NCBI GenBank assembly: GCA_030145005.1
Contig: JAQYWJ010000052.1
Span: 1-11,490 of the forward strand
Length of the DNA: 11,490 bases
DNA from: Desulfobacter sp.
GTDB lineage: Bacteria > Desulfobacterota > Desulfobacteria > Desulfobacterales > Desulfobacteraceae
Reading direction: 5' to 3'
Shown in pieces: positions 1 to 6,837 of the stretch. The notes below the pieces were generated by a model, which saw only the letters and a list, made by a program, of their open reading frames with translations, had not been told where the DNA came from and made no database searches. A program made the position numbers and the translations under genes. Each line of letters starts with the position of its first letter. Positions within the stretch are counted from its first letter, which is position 1.

Positions 1-7
1 TCAACTG

Positions 8-1687
8 TCACAGTCGCCCACTGCGAATAATGGCCACCAATAGCCAGACACCCAAGACAGCAGCTGCGATGAATCCGGCAATGCCGATGATGGAGACCCC
101 GAGGATCATGGGGGGGATCCGGGAGTTGAGTACAATGGCCGAACCCAGGATCAGGGAAGCAATAATAATGGCAAAGGATATTCGATTGGATGTCTGATCC
201 TGGATCATCATCAACCGTTTCAGGCCTTCTATTTTGATGGAGACCTTGATTTTGCCCTGTTTGATCTGTGTGATAATCTGGCTTGTATCCGATGGCAGGG
301 TCTGCAAAAGGGCAAAGATATCCCTGGCTATGCTGATGAATTCCCTGGAAAGGCGCGGCACTGAATACTTGCGCAAGGCAGCCGCCTTGATATAGGGCCG
401 GGCATGACCAAGCATATCAAACTGTGGATCTAATGTACGTACCACCCCCTCAATACTGATAAAAGCCTTTATCATTAAAAACAGGTCCGGCGGGATTCTC
501 AACCCGTGCCGGGCGCAAAGCTCAAGAAACTGGTGAATCATACGGCTGGGGTTGATTTCTTCAAGCTTTCTGGACAAATATATGGCACAAAATTGTGAAA
601 TATCCTTTTCCAGGGCAGCCATATTGACCGATTCGTCAGGCTCGGTCAGACGGCACAGCAGACGGGCTGTGTTCTGGGTGTTTTTTGAGGCAAGCCCCTG
701 GAGTAAATCAATGAATAACTCACGGGTGATCAAATCCACAAATCCGGTCATGCCGAAATCAATCATGCAGATGTGTTGGTTTTCCAGGATAAAAATATTG
801 CCCGGATGGGGATCGGCATGGAAGAAGCCAAACTCAAATATCTGGCGCATGACAAAATCAGCACCTGTGCGGGTGATTTTTTTCCTGTCAAGGCCTGCCC
901 GGTCAATGGCCTCAACATCATCAGCCTTGATCCCCCGGATAAATTCCATACACAACACCCGTTGTGTGGAATGGGTCCAGTACACTTCAGGGATATGGAT
1001 GGCCGGCTCTTTGGCAAACTGGTCTGCCATCTGTTCCATATTGGCCGCCTCCACCATGTAATCCAGTTCCTTTCCCAGGGACTGGGCAAATTCTTCAACG
1101 ATTTTCACGGGTCGGAATATGTCCATATCTTCCAGGTTTTTTTCCATGACCTGGGCCAGGTAGTGGATGATTTCCAGATCGACCTCAACTATTTTACGGA
1201 TACCGGGGCGCTGGACTTTCACCGCCACCTGTTCGTCCGGCGACAGTTCTGCCCGGTGAACCTGTCCGATGGAAGCCGAAGCAAAAGGAGATTCCTCAAA
1301 GGAATGGAACACGTCACTGATGGGTTTGCCGAACTCTGCAAGGATAATTTGTCCGACCTGTTCAAACGAAAAGGACGGCACCTTGTCCTGGAGTTTGGCA
1401 AGCTCCCGGGTCAGGTCCAGGGGGATCAGGTCGGGGCGAGAGGATAATACCTGGCCCATTTTAATGAAGGTGGGCCCAAGCTCCTCCAACACCATCCTGA
1501 TCCGTTGATTCCTGGACAATTTTTGATGCGGTTTTGAAAACGGAATTTTATCGAGATAATGATCAATCTTCATGGCATCAATAATATCCTCAAATCCGTA
1601 TTTGACAATGATGCCGATGATCTGTTGGTAACGGACCAGATGACGGTACCGTTTAGTGACCTTGGAAACGGTCTTAAAGCTGAGCAT
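8..1687 (-). CDS. ubiB: UbiB/ABC1 (AarF) family atypical kinase
   Basis: A 559-aa protein close to the usual UbiB length of about 545 aa. The family hallmarks are all visible: the KxGQ motif (K76, G78, Q79), the alanine-rich loop ASASIGQ at 136-142 that replaces the normal P-loop, the VAVK lysine K157, the ExD motif E207/D209, the catalytic block HADPHPGN at 290-297 and the metal-binding DFG at 310-312. Two hydrophobic segments close the C-terminus (about 503-521 and 527-554), so it should be a membrane-anchored ATPase/kinase facing the cytoplasm. In this family the role is support of isoprenoid-quinone synthesis or lipid homeostasis; the direct substrate is not settled. Sulfate reducers normally use menaquinone, so the ubi name marks the family, not ubiquinone synthesis. 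The gene starts 23 nt after the phasin-like gene, which suggests co-transcription. No good Shine-Dalgarno precedes the ATG; I kept this start because the basic N-terminus with a VKYGF stretch looks like the family. The stop lies 8 nt from the window edge, so any terminator is outside. Confidence 0.93.
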   Translation of the reverse strand: MLSFKTVSKVTKRYRHLVRYQQIIGIIVKYGFEDIIDAMKIDHYLDKIPFSKPHQKLSRNQRIRMVLEELGPTFIKMGQVLSSRPDLIPLDLTRELAKLQDKVPSFSFEQVGQIILAEFGKPISDVFHSFEESPFASASIGQVHRAELSPDEQVAVKVQRPGIRKIVEVDLEIIHYLAQVMEKNLEDMDIFRPVKIVEEFAQSLGKELDYMVEAANMEQMADQFAKEPAIHIPEVYWTHSTQRVLCMEFIRGIKADDVEAIDRAGLDRKKITRTGADFVMRQIFEFGFFHADPHPGNIFILENQHICMIDFGMTGFVDLITRELFIDLLQGLASKNTQNTARLLCRLTEPDESVNMAALEKDISQFCAIYLSRKLEEINPSRMIHQFLELCARHGLRIPPDLFLMIKAFISIEGVVRTLDPQFDMLGHARPYIKAAALRKYSVPRLSREFISIARDIFALLQTLPSDTSQIITQIKQGKIKVSIKIEGLKRLMMIQDQTSNRISFAIIIASLILGSAIVLNSRIPPMILGVSIIGIAGFIAAAVLGVWLLVAIIRSGRL

Positions 1688-1710
1688 GGTCAGGACAAAA
1701 GGCCTGGGTT

Positions 1711-2013
1711 TCAGGCATCCTTTTCAATTTTTTTAGATAACGCATCAATCCGGGTATTCAGTGCATCAATATCCCCACGGGTGGGCAGATCCAGGCGTTT
1801 GAGTACCGATTCCACAACATCTTCAACTTTTTTATCAAGGCCGGATTTTGCGTCATCGTACCGTTTTTTACACTCTTCTAAAAAGTCCTTTGCCTCTTTT
1901 TGGTTCATCTCAGACTGTTCGGCGAATTCCTTGGCAAAGGTCTCAATTTCTTTTTTGGAGCGCAGCGCCATACCCACCCCGGTGAGCAGACTGTTTTTTA
2001 GGGTTTCAAGCAT
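1711..2013 (-). CDS. Small phasin-family-like coiled-coil protein
   Basis: A 100-aa, highly charged, mostly helical protein with no signal peptide or membrane segment. The segment RLDLPTRGDIDALNTRID near the C-terminus followed by a heptad-like tail is typical of the PhaF/PhaI-type polyhydroxyalkanoate granule-associated (phasin) family, whose members coat storage granules or act as helical adaptor proteins. The middle (KKEIETFAKEFAEQSEMNQKE and onward) is also predicted by eye to be amphipathic helix. An ATG exists 15 nt further upstream at 2028, but the sequence GGAGGA lies between the two ATGs and sits 7-8 nt before the ATG at 2013, an ideal ribosome-binding distance, so I place the start at 2013. 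The gene lies between an acyl-CoA dehydrogenase and a UbiB-like kinase on the same strand. No PHA synthase is in the window, so a storage-granule role is an inference from family resemblance only. Confidence 0.8.
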   Translation of the reverse strand: MLETLKNSLLTGVGMALRSKKEIETFAKEFAEQSEMNQKEAKDFLEECKKRYDDAKSGLDKKVEDVVESVLKRLDLPTRGDIDALNTRIDALSKKIEKDA

Positions 2014-2020
2014 GTTCTTT

Positions 2021-2026
2021 TCCTCC
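2021..2026 (-). promoter_or_regulatory. Ribosome binding site deciding the phasin start
   Basis: On the minus strand this reads GGAGGA, a near-perfect Shine-Dalgarno. It overlaps codons 2-3 of the longer reading that starts at 2028 and stands at ordinary distance from the ATG at 2011-2013, which argues that translation begins at the second methionine. Confidence 0.75.
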
Positions 2027-2040
2027 ATTTTATTTTTTCT

Positions 2041-2080
2041 AAAACAAATAAACAGGTCCCGGAAAAAACTCCCGGGACCT
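2041..2080 (-). terminator. Rho-independent terminator (or attenuator) after the acyl-CoA dehydrogenase gene
   Basis: A perfect 9-bp stem, AGGTCCCGG at 2054-2062 pairing with CCGGGACCT at 2072-2080, encloses a 9-nt loop. Reading on the minus strand, the stem is followed by GTTTATTTGTTTT, a U-rich run with a few interruptions. It sits 46 nt past the acyl-CoA dehydrogenase stop and only about 40 nt before the phasin start, with hardly any room for a new promoter after it. It may therefore be a partial terminator that lowers, rather than abolishes, expression of the phasin and UbiB genes. On the plus strand there is no T-tract, so it is not bidirectional. Confidence 0.75.
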
Positions 2081-2126
2081 TCACGGACCTTTTGGACGAT
2101 CCCGCTACTATGTGCAGAAAAAAAAT

Positions 2127-3974
2127 TTATTTTGAGCCAAAGGAGACATCCAGTATATCTTCCACACAGGTGTCGCCTTCAAGAATGGCATCCATCTTAC
2201 CATAAGATCCGGGTAAAAGTGTATTAATAAAAAATCTGGCCGAAGCCATCTGGCCTGCATAAAAAGCTGCATCTTTATTTTTGCTCGCTTTGGCAGCCAC
2301 AGCTTCGGGATCAAGGGAGCCCGCTTTTTTTGCCAGTTTGGGTGCGGCAATGCAGGCACGCCACAGATGCATCCAGGCAAAGGTAATTTCCCCTGTGATC
2401 TCCAGGAAGGGATGGGCAAAGGCATAGGCGTTAAGCGCCATTTCAGACCTTGATCTTGCACCGAGCTCACTCGCAAGGGCTTCTAACCGGGACAGAGCAA
2501 GTTCCACCTTTTCTGCAAGAACCGTGACGCCTTCAATTTCTTTGGCCTCATTTACGGTTTTTCTGATCTGATCCAGGAAATAGGCAAAACTTTGACCTTT
2601 GTTCATAGAGAGCTTGCGGCCAAGAAGATCCATGGCCTGGATGCCGTTGGTGCCTTCATAAATCATGAAAATTCTGGAATCGCGCATGAGCTGCTCTGCC
2701 GGAAATTCCTTGCAGTATCCATATCCGCCGTAAACCTGGACACCGTGGGAGCAGACCTCAAGGGACTTGTCCGTGATATAGCCTTTGACAATGGGGGTAA
2801 GCACCTCAATTAAAGCGGCGGTATCGGCCTTTAATGCCTCATCATCCGTGGTGTGAACAATGTCCTCGCATTTGGCATAGTAATAGTGCAGGGAGCGCAT
2901 GCCTTCGGTGTACACCTTCATATTTAACAACTGGCGTTTAACATCCGGGTGGTTGATGATGGTTACGTTTTTGGCTGTGGCATCCTTGCCCGCTGTAAGA
3001 TGTCGACCCTGTACCCGGGTTCTGGCATAATCAAGGGCGTTCATATAAGCGGCTGACGCTACGGCAAAGCCCTGGATACCCACAAAGGCCCGGGCTTCGT
3101 TCATCATTTTAAACATTTCGGGCATGCCTTTGTTTTCTTCGCCGAGAAGGGTGCCGATACAAGGTCCTTTGTCTCCCAAAGCCAGGGTGCAGGTGGCATT
3201 ACCGTGAATGCCCATTTTTTCTTCGAGGCCCGTGCATACCACATTGTTGAATTCACCCAGGGATCCGTCTTCATTAACCAGGTATTTAGGTACCAGGAAC
3301 AATGAGATTCCCCGGGTACCGGCAGGTGCGCCCTCAATACGGGCAAGGACCGGATGGATGATGTTATCGCAAAGATCGTGTTCGCCTGCAGAGATGAAAA
3401 TCTTTGTGCCCTGGATGGTGTAGGTGCCGTCATCATTTCGGGTAGCTGTGGCGGTCAAGGCCCCTACGTCGGAACCGGCCTCGGGTTCTGTCAGAAGCAT
3501 GGTGCCGCCCCACTGGCCTGCAAACATTTTTTTCATGTACAGTTTTTTCTGGGTCTCATCACCAAAGGCTTCCACCAGTTTGGCTGCGCCGTGGGTCATG
3601 CCGTAATACAGCATAAAGGCGGAGTTGGCGCCCACCATATATTCCAGGGCTGCACACCCCACGGTTTTGGGCATGCCCTGGCCACCCACGTCCGGATCAT
3701 CGCACATGGCCAGCCATTCACCTTCGCAGAACAGCTTCCATGGCCGCTTAAAGGATTCAGGTGTGGTTACTTTACCGTTCTCAAGGGTGCAGCCGATCTC
3801 ATCCCCGTCCTTGAATGTGGGCAGGATCTCCTTAATGGCAAGGGTCCTTGCCTCCGATACAATCAGGTCAATGGTCTTTTTATTGAATTCCTCAAATAAC
3901 TCATGTTCAACCGTTCCGATTTGTTCATGCAGTACAAAGTCGACGTCGCGTCTGTCTGCGATTGCCTGTGCCAT
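2127..3974 (-). CDS. Acyl-CoA dehydrogenase with C-terminal extension (DmdC-like architecture)
   Basis: A 615-aa flavoprotein that should oxidise an acyl-CoA to the 2,3-enoyl-CoA with FAD and pass electrons to electron-transfer flavoprotein in the cytoplasm. Visible landmarks: an N-terminal helical extension (about 1-80), the FAD/substrate-binding motif LTEPEAGSDVG at 161-171, the middle beta domain (about 160-285), and the C-terminal helical domain with RDSRIFMIYEGTNGIQ at 431-446. E440 in YEGT is the expected catalytic base. At about 600 aa it is far longer than the 380-aa core family; the extra C-terminal domain (about 470-600) is as in DmdC (3-methylthiopropanoyl-CoA dehydrogenase) and related long acyl-CoA dehydrogenases. 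The actual acyl chain cannot be told from sequence. Its ATG is preceded by AAAAAAGGAA at a workable distance. The gene is transcribed away from the 392-bp divergent region and has a perfect palindrome just upstream, pointing to a dedicated repressor. A terminator hairpin follows the stop. Confidence 0.95.
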   Translation of the reverse strand: MAQAIADRRDVDFVLHEQIGTVEHELFEEFNKKTIDLIVSEARTLAIKEILPTFKDGDEIGCTLENGKVTTPESFKRPWKLFCEGEWLAMCDDPDVGGQGMPKTVGCAALEYMVGANSAFMLYYGMTHGAAKLVEAFGDETQKKLYMKKMFAGQWGGTMLLTEPEAGSDVGALTATATRNDDGTYTIQGTKIFISAGEHDLCDNIIHPVLARIEGAPAGTRGISLFLVPKYLVNEDGSLGEFNNVVCTGLEEKMGIHGNATCTLALGDKGPCIGTLLGEENKGMPEMFKMMNEARAFVGIQGFAVASAAYMNALDYARTRVQGRHLTAGKDATAKNVTIINHPDVKRQLLNMKVYTEGMRSLHYYYAKCEDIVHTTDDEALKADTAALIEVLTPIVKGYITDKSLEVCSHGVQVYGGYGYCKEFPAEQLMRDSRIFMIYEGTNGIQAMDLLGRKLSMNKGQSFAYFLDQIRKTVNEAKEIEGVTVLAEKVELALSRLEALASELGARSRSEMALNAYAFAHPFLEITGEITFAWMHLWRACIAAPKLAKKAGSLDPEAVAAKASKNKDAAFYAGQMASARFFINTLLPGSYGKMDAILEGDTCVEDILDVSFGSK

Positions 3975-4005
3975 ATTATCATTCCTTTTTTCAAATTATT
4001 CATAT

Positions 4006-4034
4006 TTTATAAGAAAGTCTGTGTAACTTACACA
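4006..4034 (-). promoter_or_regulatory. Candidate promoter of the acyl-CoA dehydrogenase gene
   Basis: Minus strand: TATAAA (plus positions 4006-4011) would serve as a -10 element, giving a leader of about 25 nt. The -35 position 17 bp away (4029-4034) is a poor match (TGTGTA). An alternative pair is GTTACA with a 17-bp spacer to TATGAA slightly downstream. In both readings the -35 region falls inside the 21-bp palindrome, as expected for a repressed promoter. Weak on sequence alone. Confidence 0.35.
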
Positions 4035-4037
4035 GAC
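4017..4037. promoter_or_regulatory. Perfect 21-bp palindrome, candidate repressor operator
   Basis: Two 10-bp arms, GTCTGTGTAA and TTACACAGAC, are exact reverse complements around a single central C. A one-base loop is too tight for a useful RNA hairpin, so a dimeric DNA-binding protein is the more natural reading. It ends 43 bp before the acyl-CoA dehydrogenase start and overlaps the likely -35 region. Size and symmetry suit TetR- or GntR-type regulators, which often control acyl-CoA metabolism genes, but no such regulator gene is in the window. Confidence 0.6.
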
Positions 4038-4069
4038 CGTTCAACTCTTGTTGTGGGTTGAACCACGGT
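4036..4069. repeat. Imperfect inverted repeat beside the palindrome
   Basis: ACCGTTCAAC at 4036-4045 pairs with GTTGAA at 4057-4062 and, after a 3-base bulge (CCA), with CGGT at 4066-4069, around an 11-nt loop. It touches the end of the 21-bp palindrome. It could be a second, weaker operator or a chance dyad. No T-tract follows on either strand, so it is not a terminator. Confidence 0.35.
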
Positions 4070-4290
4070 AAAAAACCAGGTCAGCCCATGGCTGTTTATA
4101 TGGACATGTGTTGCGCACAACAACATGCCGACTAACGAAAAGCATGGTATATAGTATAAAAAATTTGATATTTCCAAATCTTTTTGAAAATAATTTACCT
4201 AAATTCCCAAAGTCATTTTCTTATCCTGGCATTTATTAATACAACAAGCTTTAAATATGGTTATTTTTTTGATAAAAATAATGTTCATTT

Positions 4291-4318
4291 TTGGCCCGGT
4301 TTCATATGAAACTAAAAT
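4291..4318 (+). promoter_or_regulatory. Candidate sigma-70 promoter of the hydrolase-transporter unit
   Basis: TTGGCC at 4291-4296 (4 of 6 matches to the -35 consensus), a 16-bp spacer, and TAAAAT at 4313-4318 (5 of 6 matches to the -10 consensus). Transcription would start near 4325, giving a leader of about 40 nt. The spacer is almost entirely occupied by a perfect palindrome, which supports this as a real regulated promoter. Confidence 0.45.
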
Positions 4319-4333
4319 GTTAGTTCTGAAACT
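4299..4333. promoter_or_regulatory. 14-bp palindrome plus a third half-site, candidate operator
   Basis: GTTTCATATGAAAC at 4299-4312 is a perfect palindrome lying in the spacer of the candidate promoter. The half-site TGAAACT occurs at 4307-4313 and again at 4327-4333, exactly 20 bp apart, which is about two helical turns, so proteins bound to both would face the same side. This fits cooperative binding of a repressor across the promoter and start site. The protein is unknown. Confidence 0.5.
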
Positions 4334-4366
4334 GATAAATGTCTAACTGATGGATACAAAAGACGC

Positions 4367-5206
4367 ATGCGAATAAAATGTTGGGGATCCAGGGGGTCAG
4401 TCTGTGTATCAGGGCAGCAATATACCACGTACGGCGGGGATACCACCTGTTTTGAGATCCAGGCGAATTCCGGTGAAGTTGTGATCATTGACGCCGGCAC
4501 CGGTATCCGCAGGCTTGGTAAGCGTCTGGTCCAAAGAAAAATTAAGACATGCTATCTGCTTTTGACCCATACCCACTGGGATCACATCATGGGGCTGCCC
4601 TTTTTTCATCCTCTGTTTTATCCGAACATAACGGTTCACATCCAGGACCGTACCTTTGCCGGCCTGGCCACAAGAAAGGTTATTGACCGGGTTATGTGCA
4701 TGCCTTTTTTTCCTGTGGGGTTAAAGGATTACAACGCCGACATCCGGTTTGATTCATCCTTGAACAACCGTTTTTCCATCGGCAGCCTGGATATTGAAAC
4801 CATTCCCACCTCCCATTCCCAAAACAGCATGGGATACAGGTTTACGGAAAATGGGAAAACATTTGTGTTTCTTACGGACAATGAACTGGGATATACCCAT
4901 TCCCATGGCAAAAGCGTTGAAGAATACATTGATTTCTCAAAGGATGCGGATGTACTGTTTCATGACACCGAGTACACGGATGATGAATACTTGAATAAAA
5001 CCGGATGGGGTCACTCTTGTCTGTCCGATGTTCTGGATTTAAGCGCTAGGGCATCAGTGGGGCAGCTGGGCCTGATCCATATCAACCAGGACAGAACCGA
5101 TGACCAGGTGGATGCCATGGTTGAGCAGTGCCGCCGGTTTTTCAATGATAATCACCTTTCCACCTCCTGTTATGCCGTTTCTGCGGATTTTGAAATTTTT
5201 TTATAG
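4367..5206 (+). CDS. Metallo-beta-lactamase-fold hydrolase (PhnP-like group)
   Basis: A 279-aa cytoplasmic protein. The opening MRIKCWGSRGS with YGGDTTCFE at 22-30 is typical of the short single-domain MBL-fold group related to PhnP, and fixes the start although the ribosome-binding site is weak. Metal ligands are visible: HTHWDH at 68-73, H150 in TSH, D200 in HDTEY, and H238 in the final LIHINQDRTDD block. The fold therefore should bind two zinc (or other) ions. Relatives act on phosphodiesters or cyclic nucleotides, but the substrate here cannot be named. There is no signal peptide. It is the first gene of a two-gene unit, 17 bp before an AmpG-like transporter, and is read from a promoter region carrying a palindromic operator candidate. 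A beta-lactamase role is unlikely from this subgroup. Confidence 0.9.
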   Translation: MRIKCWGSRGSVCVSGQQYTTYGGDTTCFEIQANSGEVVIIDAGTGIRRLGKRLVQRKIKTCYLLLTHTHWDHIMGLPFFHPLFYPNITVHIQDRTFAGLATRKVIDRVMCMPFFPVGLKDYNADIRFDSSLNNRFSIGSLDIETIPTSHSQNSMGYRFTENGKTFVFLTDNELGYTHSHGKSVEEYIDFSKDADVLFHDTEYTDDEYLNKTGWGHSCLSDVLDLSARASVGQLGLIHINQDRTDDQVDAMVEQCRRFFNDNHLSTSCYAVSADFEIFL

Positions 5207-5223
5207 GCCTTATGTGAAACCGT

Positions 5224-6837
5224 ATGTTACGCGCATTATTAATTTTTTTACGCTTTTTGGCTTCAAGTCTTCAGCGTTTTTTTCCAAAAAACTGGGAATT
5301 CGTCAAGAATTTTGCCCATCCACGGGTGGTTGCCATGCTCTTTTTCGGGTTCAGCGCAGGGCTTCCCATTCTCCTGATTTTTTCCTCCCTCTCCCTTTGG
5401 CTTCGTGAGGCAGGGGTCCAGCGTTCGGCTGTCACTTTTTTTTCCTGGGCAGCCCTGGGGTATTCCTTTAAATTTATCTGGGCGCCGTTGGTGGATCAGA
5501 TGCCCATTCCGGTGATGAGCCGGAGACTTGGCCGGCGCCGGGCCTGGATACTTCTGGCCCAGATCTGCATTGCCGCATCCATTTTTGCCATGTCCATGAT
5601 TGATCCGGCAAAGGCAGGGAACTGTTTATATTTGATGGCCCTGGCAGCTGTGGGCTTAGGCTTTTCTTCGGCCACCCAGGACATTGCCATTGATGCCTAC
5701 CGCATTGAATCGGCCGGCGAAAGTCTCCAGGCCCTGATGGCTTCTGTGTATATTGCCGGATACCGGATCGGGATGCTGGCCGCAGGTGCCGGTGCCCTGT
5801 TTCTGGCCCAGATCAAAGGTTCAACCTTGGGTGCTTATGATTATACGGCCTGGCGCACGGCCTACCAGATCATGGCCGGACTGATGGCCATTGGTATGAT
5901 TACGGTCTTTGTGATTAAAGAACCTGAAGTTACGGTCAAAGAAACAAATCATGCTCGGACCACGGATCATGCCCGGTTTTTCGTTCTTTTTTTAGTTTCT
6001 GCGGCGGCTTTTGTGGGATGGTTCTATTTTTCATCCGGGATTGTATCAACGTTAAAAGAGCAGGTGATTTTTGTCGTAAAAAATTCTTCTGCAGCCGGAT
6101 TTATAATTGAAACTGCGAGACTTGCCGGCGGGATCTGCGCTGGGCTTCTGGCCGCAAGGGTGATGGTAGCCCTGAAGGTGGCGGACATGGAGATGATCCG
6201 GTCCGCCTATGTTGAACCTGTAGCGGATTTTTTCTCCCGGTACGGCTTAAGTTTGGCCTGGCTGCTTCTTTCGCTCATTGGCCTGTACCGGATTTCGGAC
6301 ATTGTTTTAGGTGTTATTTCCAATGTCTTTTACCAGGATATGGGATTTTCAAAAATTCACATCGCAAGCATCGTAAAAACATTTGGACTGTTCATGACCA
6401 TTGCCGGCGGTTTTCTGGGGGGCACCCTGTCCATCCAGTTCGGCGTGATGCGCATTCTTTTTGCCGGGGCATTGCTGTCAGCGCTTACAAACCTTTTGTT
6501 TGTACTCATGGCCTGGACCGGTCCGGTCCTGCCCATGCTCTACCTTGTGATTTCCGCGGACAATCTGGCCGGCGGCCTGGCCGGCGCTGCTTTTGTGGCC
6601 TTTTTATCCAGTCTGACCAATGTCCGGTTTACCGCCATTCAATATGCCGTATTTTCGTCATTAATGACCCTTGTGCCAAAGGTGTTTTCCGGATATTCCG
6701 GGGCCATGGTGGACGAACTGGGATACCCTGTATTTTTCACAGTGACTGCTGTGATGGGTATCCCAGTTCTGATTTTAATCCTGATCTGCGGGGTTAAACT
6801 GCAAATCAACGAAACAAAAAGTCAAATCAACCTTTAA
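5224..6837 (+). CDS. AmpG-like MFS transporter (PAT family)
   Basis: A 537-aa integral inner-membrane protein of the peptide/acetyl-CoA/drug transporter branch of the major facilitator superfamily. Matching landmarks are GFSAGLP at 42-48 in the first membrane helix, KFIWAPLVD at 83-91, the cytoplasmic loop RRLGRRRAW at 100-108, TQDIAIDAYR at 151-160, and YRISDIVLG at 355-363. About twelve core helices plus two extra hydrophobic segments (about 251-270 and 288-318) in the central region suggest a 14-helix form, as reported for some AmpG proteins. AmpG imports anhydromuropeptides for cell-wall recycling; that substrate is a family-based guess here. No clear Shine-Dalgarno precedes the ATG at 5224, so the true start could be different; the basic, hydrophobic N-terminal 35 residues are less conserved-looking than what follows. 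Its stop codon lies inside the convergent gcvPB gene. Confidence 0.9.
   Translation: MLRALLIFLRFLASSLQRFFPKNWEFVKNFAHPRVVAMLFFGFSAGLPILLIFSSLSLWLREAGVQRSAVTFFSWAALGYSFKFIWAPLVDQMPIPVMSRRLGRRRAWILLAQICIAASIFAMSMIDPAKAGNCLYLMALAAVGLGFSSATQDIAIDAYRIESAGESLQALMASVYIAGYRIGMLAAGAGALFLAQIKGSTLGAYDYTAWRTAYQIMAGLMAIGMITVFVIKEPEVTVKETNHARTTDHARFFVLFLVSAAAFVGWFYFSSGIVSTLKEQVIFVVKNSSAAGFIIETARLAGGICAGLLAARVMVALKVADMEMIRSAYVEPVADFFSRYGLSLAWLLLSLIGLYRISDIVLGVISNVFYQDMGFSKIHIASIVKTFGLFMTIAGGFLGGTLSIQFGVMRILFAGALLSALTNLLFVLMAWTGPVLPMLYLVISADNLAGGLAGAAFVAFLSSLTNVRFTAIQYAVFSSLMTLVPKVFSGYSGAMVDELGYPVFFTVTAVMGIPVLILILICGVKLQINETKSQINL

Larger units (their letters stand above)
3975..4366. other. Divergent AT-rich intergenic promoter region
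   Basis: No convincing protein gene or RNA gene is present in these 392 bp. The region separates two divergently read units and carries a 21-bp palindrome at the acyl-CoA dehydrogenase end, an imperfect dyad beside it, and a 14-bp palindrome with a third related half-site at the hydrolase end. The middle (about 4140-4290) is very AT-rich and I see no organised signal in it. Confidence 0.8.

Noticed and set aside
773..1447. 224-aa open frame on the plus strand opposite the UbiB-like gene
   Set aside because: It lies wholly antisense to a gene with complete kinase motifs, shows no family motif itself, and no ribosome-binding site was apparent. It is a shadow frame.
1559..2227. 222-aa plus-strand open frame spanning the UbiB start, the phasin gene and the terminator
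   Set aside because: It crosses two real genes and the terminator antisense, is rich in serine and phenylalanine as shadow frames often are, and has no recognisable domain.
3354..3899. 181-aa plus-strand open frame opposite the acyl-CoA dehydrogenase
   Set aside because: Fully antisense to conserved flavoprotein motifs; no independent evidence of coding.
4107..4128. TGTTG-CGCA-CAACA dyad in the divergent intergenic region
   Set aside because: Only 5-bp arms with no T-tract and no clear place in a promoter; chance is enough to explain it.
4160..4190. Possible FNR-like site near TTTGATATTTCCAAAT
   Set aside because: The halves do not match the TTGAT-N4-ATCAA pattern and the spacing is wrong.
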